This document shows positions 6,033 to 6,956 of a DNA stretch of 6,956 nt, in pieces. The position numbers were made by a program, and so were the translations under genes. Positions within the stretch are counted from its first letter, which is position 1; every line of letters starts with the position of its first letter. Where the stretch lies: contig CASELB010000002.1 of assembly GCA_949288685.1 (NCBI GenBank), positions 1 to 6,956 of the forward strand, given 5' to 3'. The notes under the pieces were generated by a model. That model was given only the letters and a program-made list of their open reading frames with translations. It was not told the DNA's origin and ran no database searches. This DNA comes from an uncultured bacterium. Lineage in GTDB: Bacteria > Cyanobacteriota > Vampirovibrionia > Gastranaerophilales > Gastranaerophilaceae.

Positions 6033-6873
6033 CTATTAAAGCCTCAGAAAGTTCTCCTAACTGTTGTATGGAAAGTTTTTCTCCTCTTATATCGTCAGGA
6101 AGATGAAGTTTGTCATAAGCGGACTTAATTACCTCTTTAGTATACGACGCCTGTAAAAGACAATTCTTTAATGTTTTCCTGCGCTGAGAAAAAGCAGCCT
6201 TAACAACGCGTCTGAAATGTTTATAATCGCTCAAATCAAGAAGAGGTTTTTCCCTTATTACGAGTTTTACAAGTGCTGAATTAACTTTTGGCGCCGGATA
6301 AAAAGAACGTCTGCCGACGAATTTTACAATTTCACAATCCGCCCAGAACTGAGAAAGTATCGAAAGCAGACCCCACGCCTTATTTTCAGAGTCAGGAGTT
6401 GCGGTCATACGTTTTGCCACTTCTTCCTGCACCATTAATATAACAGAGTCAATACAATTTCTGTTTTTATTCTCCATCTCATCAATTTCACCCAGAAGGT
6501 GTGCAATAATCGGAGAGGTAATATAATACGGAATATTTGCCACAACCTTTATTTTGCCGTTTATTCCGTCACGTAAATCTGAAATATCCGTCTTTAAAAT
6601 ATCCTGATGAATAATTTGCAAGTTTTCAGCACCAAGTTTTTTTAATACAGCTATTGCATCCTCATCAAGCTCAACTGCGATTACCTTTTTAGATTTTTTA
6701 ACAAGAAGTTCGGTGACAAAACCTATTCCCGGTCCTATTTCAAGAACGGTATCATTTTTATCTATACCGGCAAGTTCCCCGATAGATTCAATAACATCAG
6801 GATTAATTAAAAAATTTTGTCCGAGACGCTTTTTAGTTCTGAAAAATTTTGCTCTTTGCAAGTAGTCATTCAT
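6016..6873 (-). CDS. rsmA: 16S rRNA dimethyladenosine transferase (RsmA/KsgA)
   Basis: RsmA uses S-adenosylmethionine to dimethylate two adjacent adenosines in the 3'-terminal hairpin of 16S rRNA (A1518/A1519 in E. coli), a late 30S assembly checkpoint; its loss gives kasugamycin resistance. Motifs in order: KRLGQNFL (15-22), SAM-binding EIGPGIG (45-51), acidic VELDED (67-72), HQDIL (89-93), catalytic NIPYYITSPI (113-122), FYPAPKVNSALVKL (191-204) and FSQRRKTLKN (228-237), then a small helical C-terminal domain ending with RGEKLS (263-268). The 285 residues are within the family range. ATG 6873 places the LGQNFL motif at its usual distance from the N-terminus, but no Shine-Dalgarno is seen before it. 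It is the first gene of the minus-strand pair and overlaps ispE by 17 bases. Confidence 0.97.
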   Translation of the reverse strand: MNDYLQRAKFFRTKKRLGQNFLINPDVIESIGELAGIDKNDTVLEIGPGIGFVTELLVKKSKKVIAVELDEDAIAVLKKLGAENLQIIHQDILKTDISDLRDGINGKIKVVANIPYYITSPIIAHLLGEIDEMENKNRNCIDSVILMVQEEVAKRMTATPDSENKAWGLLSILSQFWADCEIVKFVGRRSFYPAPKVNSALVKLVIREKPLLDLSDYKHFRRVVKAAFSQRRKTLKNCLLQASYTKEVIKSAYDKLHLPDDIRGEKLSIQQLGELSEALIDANKG

Positions 6874-6921
6874 ACTATTTATAATAATACAAACAGGTAA
6901 ATGTTTTTAGTTTATTATTTG

Positions 6922-6944
6922 TTATTTTATTAATGATAAAATAA
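6922..6944. repeat. All-AT inverted repeat TTATTTTAT-n5-ATAAAATAA
   Basis: Perfect nine-base arms (6922-6930 and 6936-6944) flank the five-base centre TAATG in the divergent intergenic region. In RNA a G-U pair (6921/6945) and three A-U pairs extend it to 13 pairs, reaching the A-run of the Shine-Dalgarno at 6946-6953. It could be a regulator dyad shared by the two divergent genes or a weak leader hairpin. Pure A/T content makes chance more likely than the arm length suggests. Confidence 0.4.
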
Positions 6945-6945
6945 T

Positions 6946-6953
6946 AAAAGGAG
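6946..6953 (+). promoter_or_regulatory. Strong Shine-Dalgarno AAAAGGAG of an unseen downstream gene
   Basis: AAAAGGAG contains the full AAGGAG complement of the 16S rRNA 3' end and lies three bases before the window edge. A plus-strand gene should start within the next several bases outside the window, diverging from rsmA. No convincing promoter is seen for it: the -10-like TGATAAAAT (6934-6942) is too close to the Shine-Dalgarno to leave a leader. Confidence 0.6.
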
Positions 6954-6956
6954 TAC

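Overview
The window is low-GC bacterial chromosome (visibly AT-rich, roughly 35-37% GC by eye) with compact housekeeping genes. No mobile element, CRISPR array, rRNA or tRNA is recognisable. The tail-to-head rsmA-ispE pair, a large exported TPR protein and a Maf/DUF115 protein together suggest a non-photosynthetic relative of Cyanobacteria (Melainabacteria/Vampirovibrionia, e.g. gut Gastranaerophilales). rsmA-ispE adjacency is known from cyanobacterial genomes. This placement is an inference; no marker in the window proves it.

Layout: 1-365 is a long AT-rich leader. It holds one doubtful small hydrophobic ORF (69-218) with a good Shine-Dalgarno sequence, several short dyads, and a candidate promoter (292-320) overlapped by a TTGTAAACA inverted repeat. 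Next come a 704-residue exported TPR protein (366-2480) and a tRNA-dihydrouridine synthase (2461-3444), overlapping by 20 bases and so probably one transcript. A Maf/DUF115 protein (3497-5173) follows. It has its own near-consensus extended -10 promoter inside the 3' end of dusB, two small dyads around that promoter, and a TTG start set by a well-placed Shine-Dalgarno.

On the minus strand, rsmA (6873-6016) and ispE (6032-5175) overlap by 17 bases and form an operon that converges on the DUF115 gene with one base between the stop codons. The last 83 bases are a divergent intergenic region with an all-AT inverted repeat. A strong plus-strand Shine-Dalgarno at the window edge implies another gene starting just outside.

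Functionally, dusB (tRNA D-loop modification) and rsmA (16S rRNA dimethylation) serve translation, and ispE serves the MEP isoprenoid pathway. The TPR protein acts outside the cytoplasmic membrane, and the DUF115 protein is probably a surface-protein (flagellin-type) glycosylation factor. I see no clearly new multi-gene system. The points most worth a second look are the orphan Maf-like gene with its own decorated promoter, the dyad-rich leader of the TPR gene with its possible small membrane protein, and the split between genes with and without a Shine-Dalgarno.
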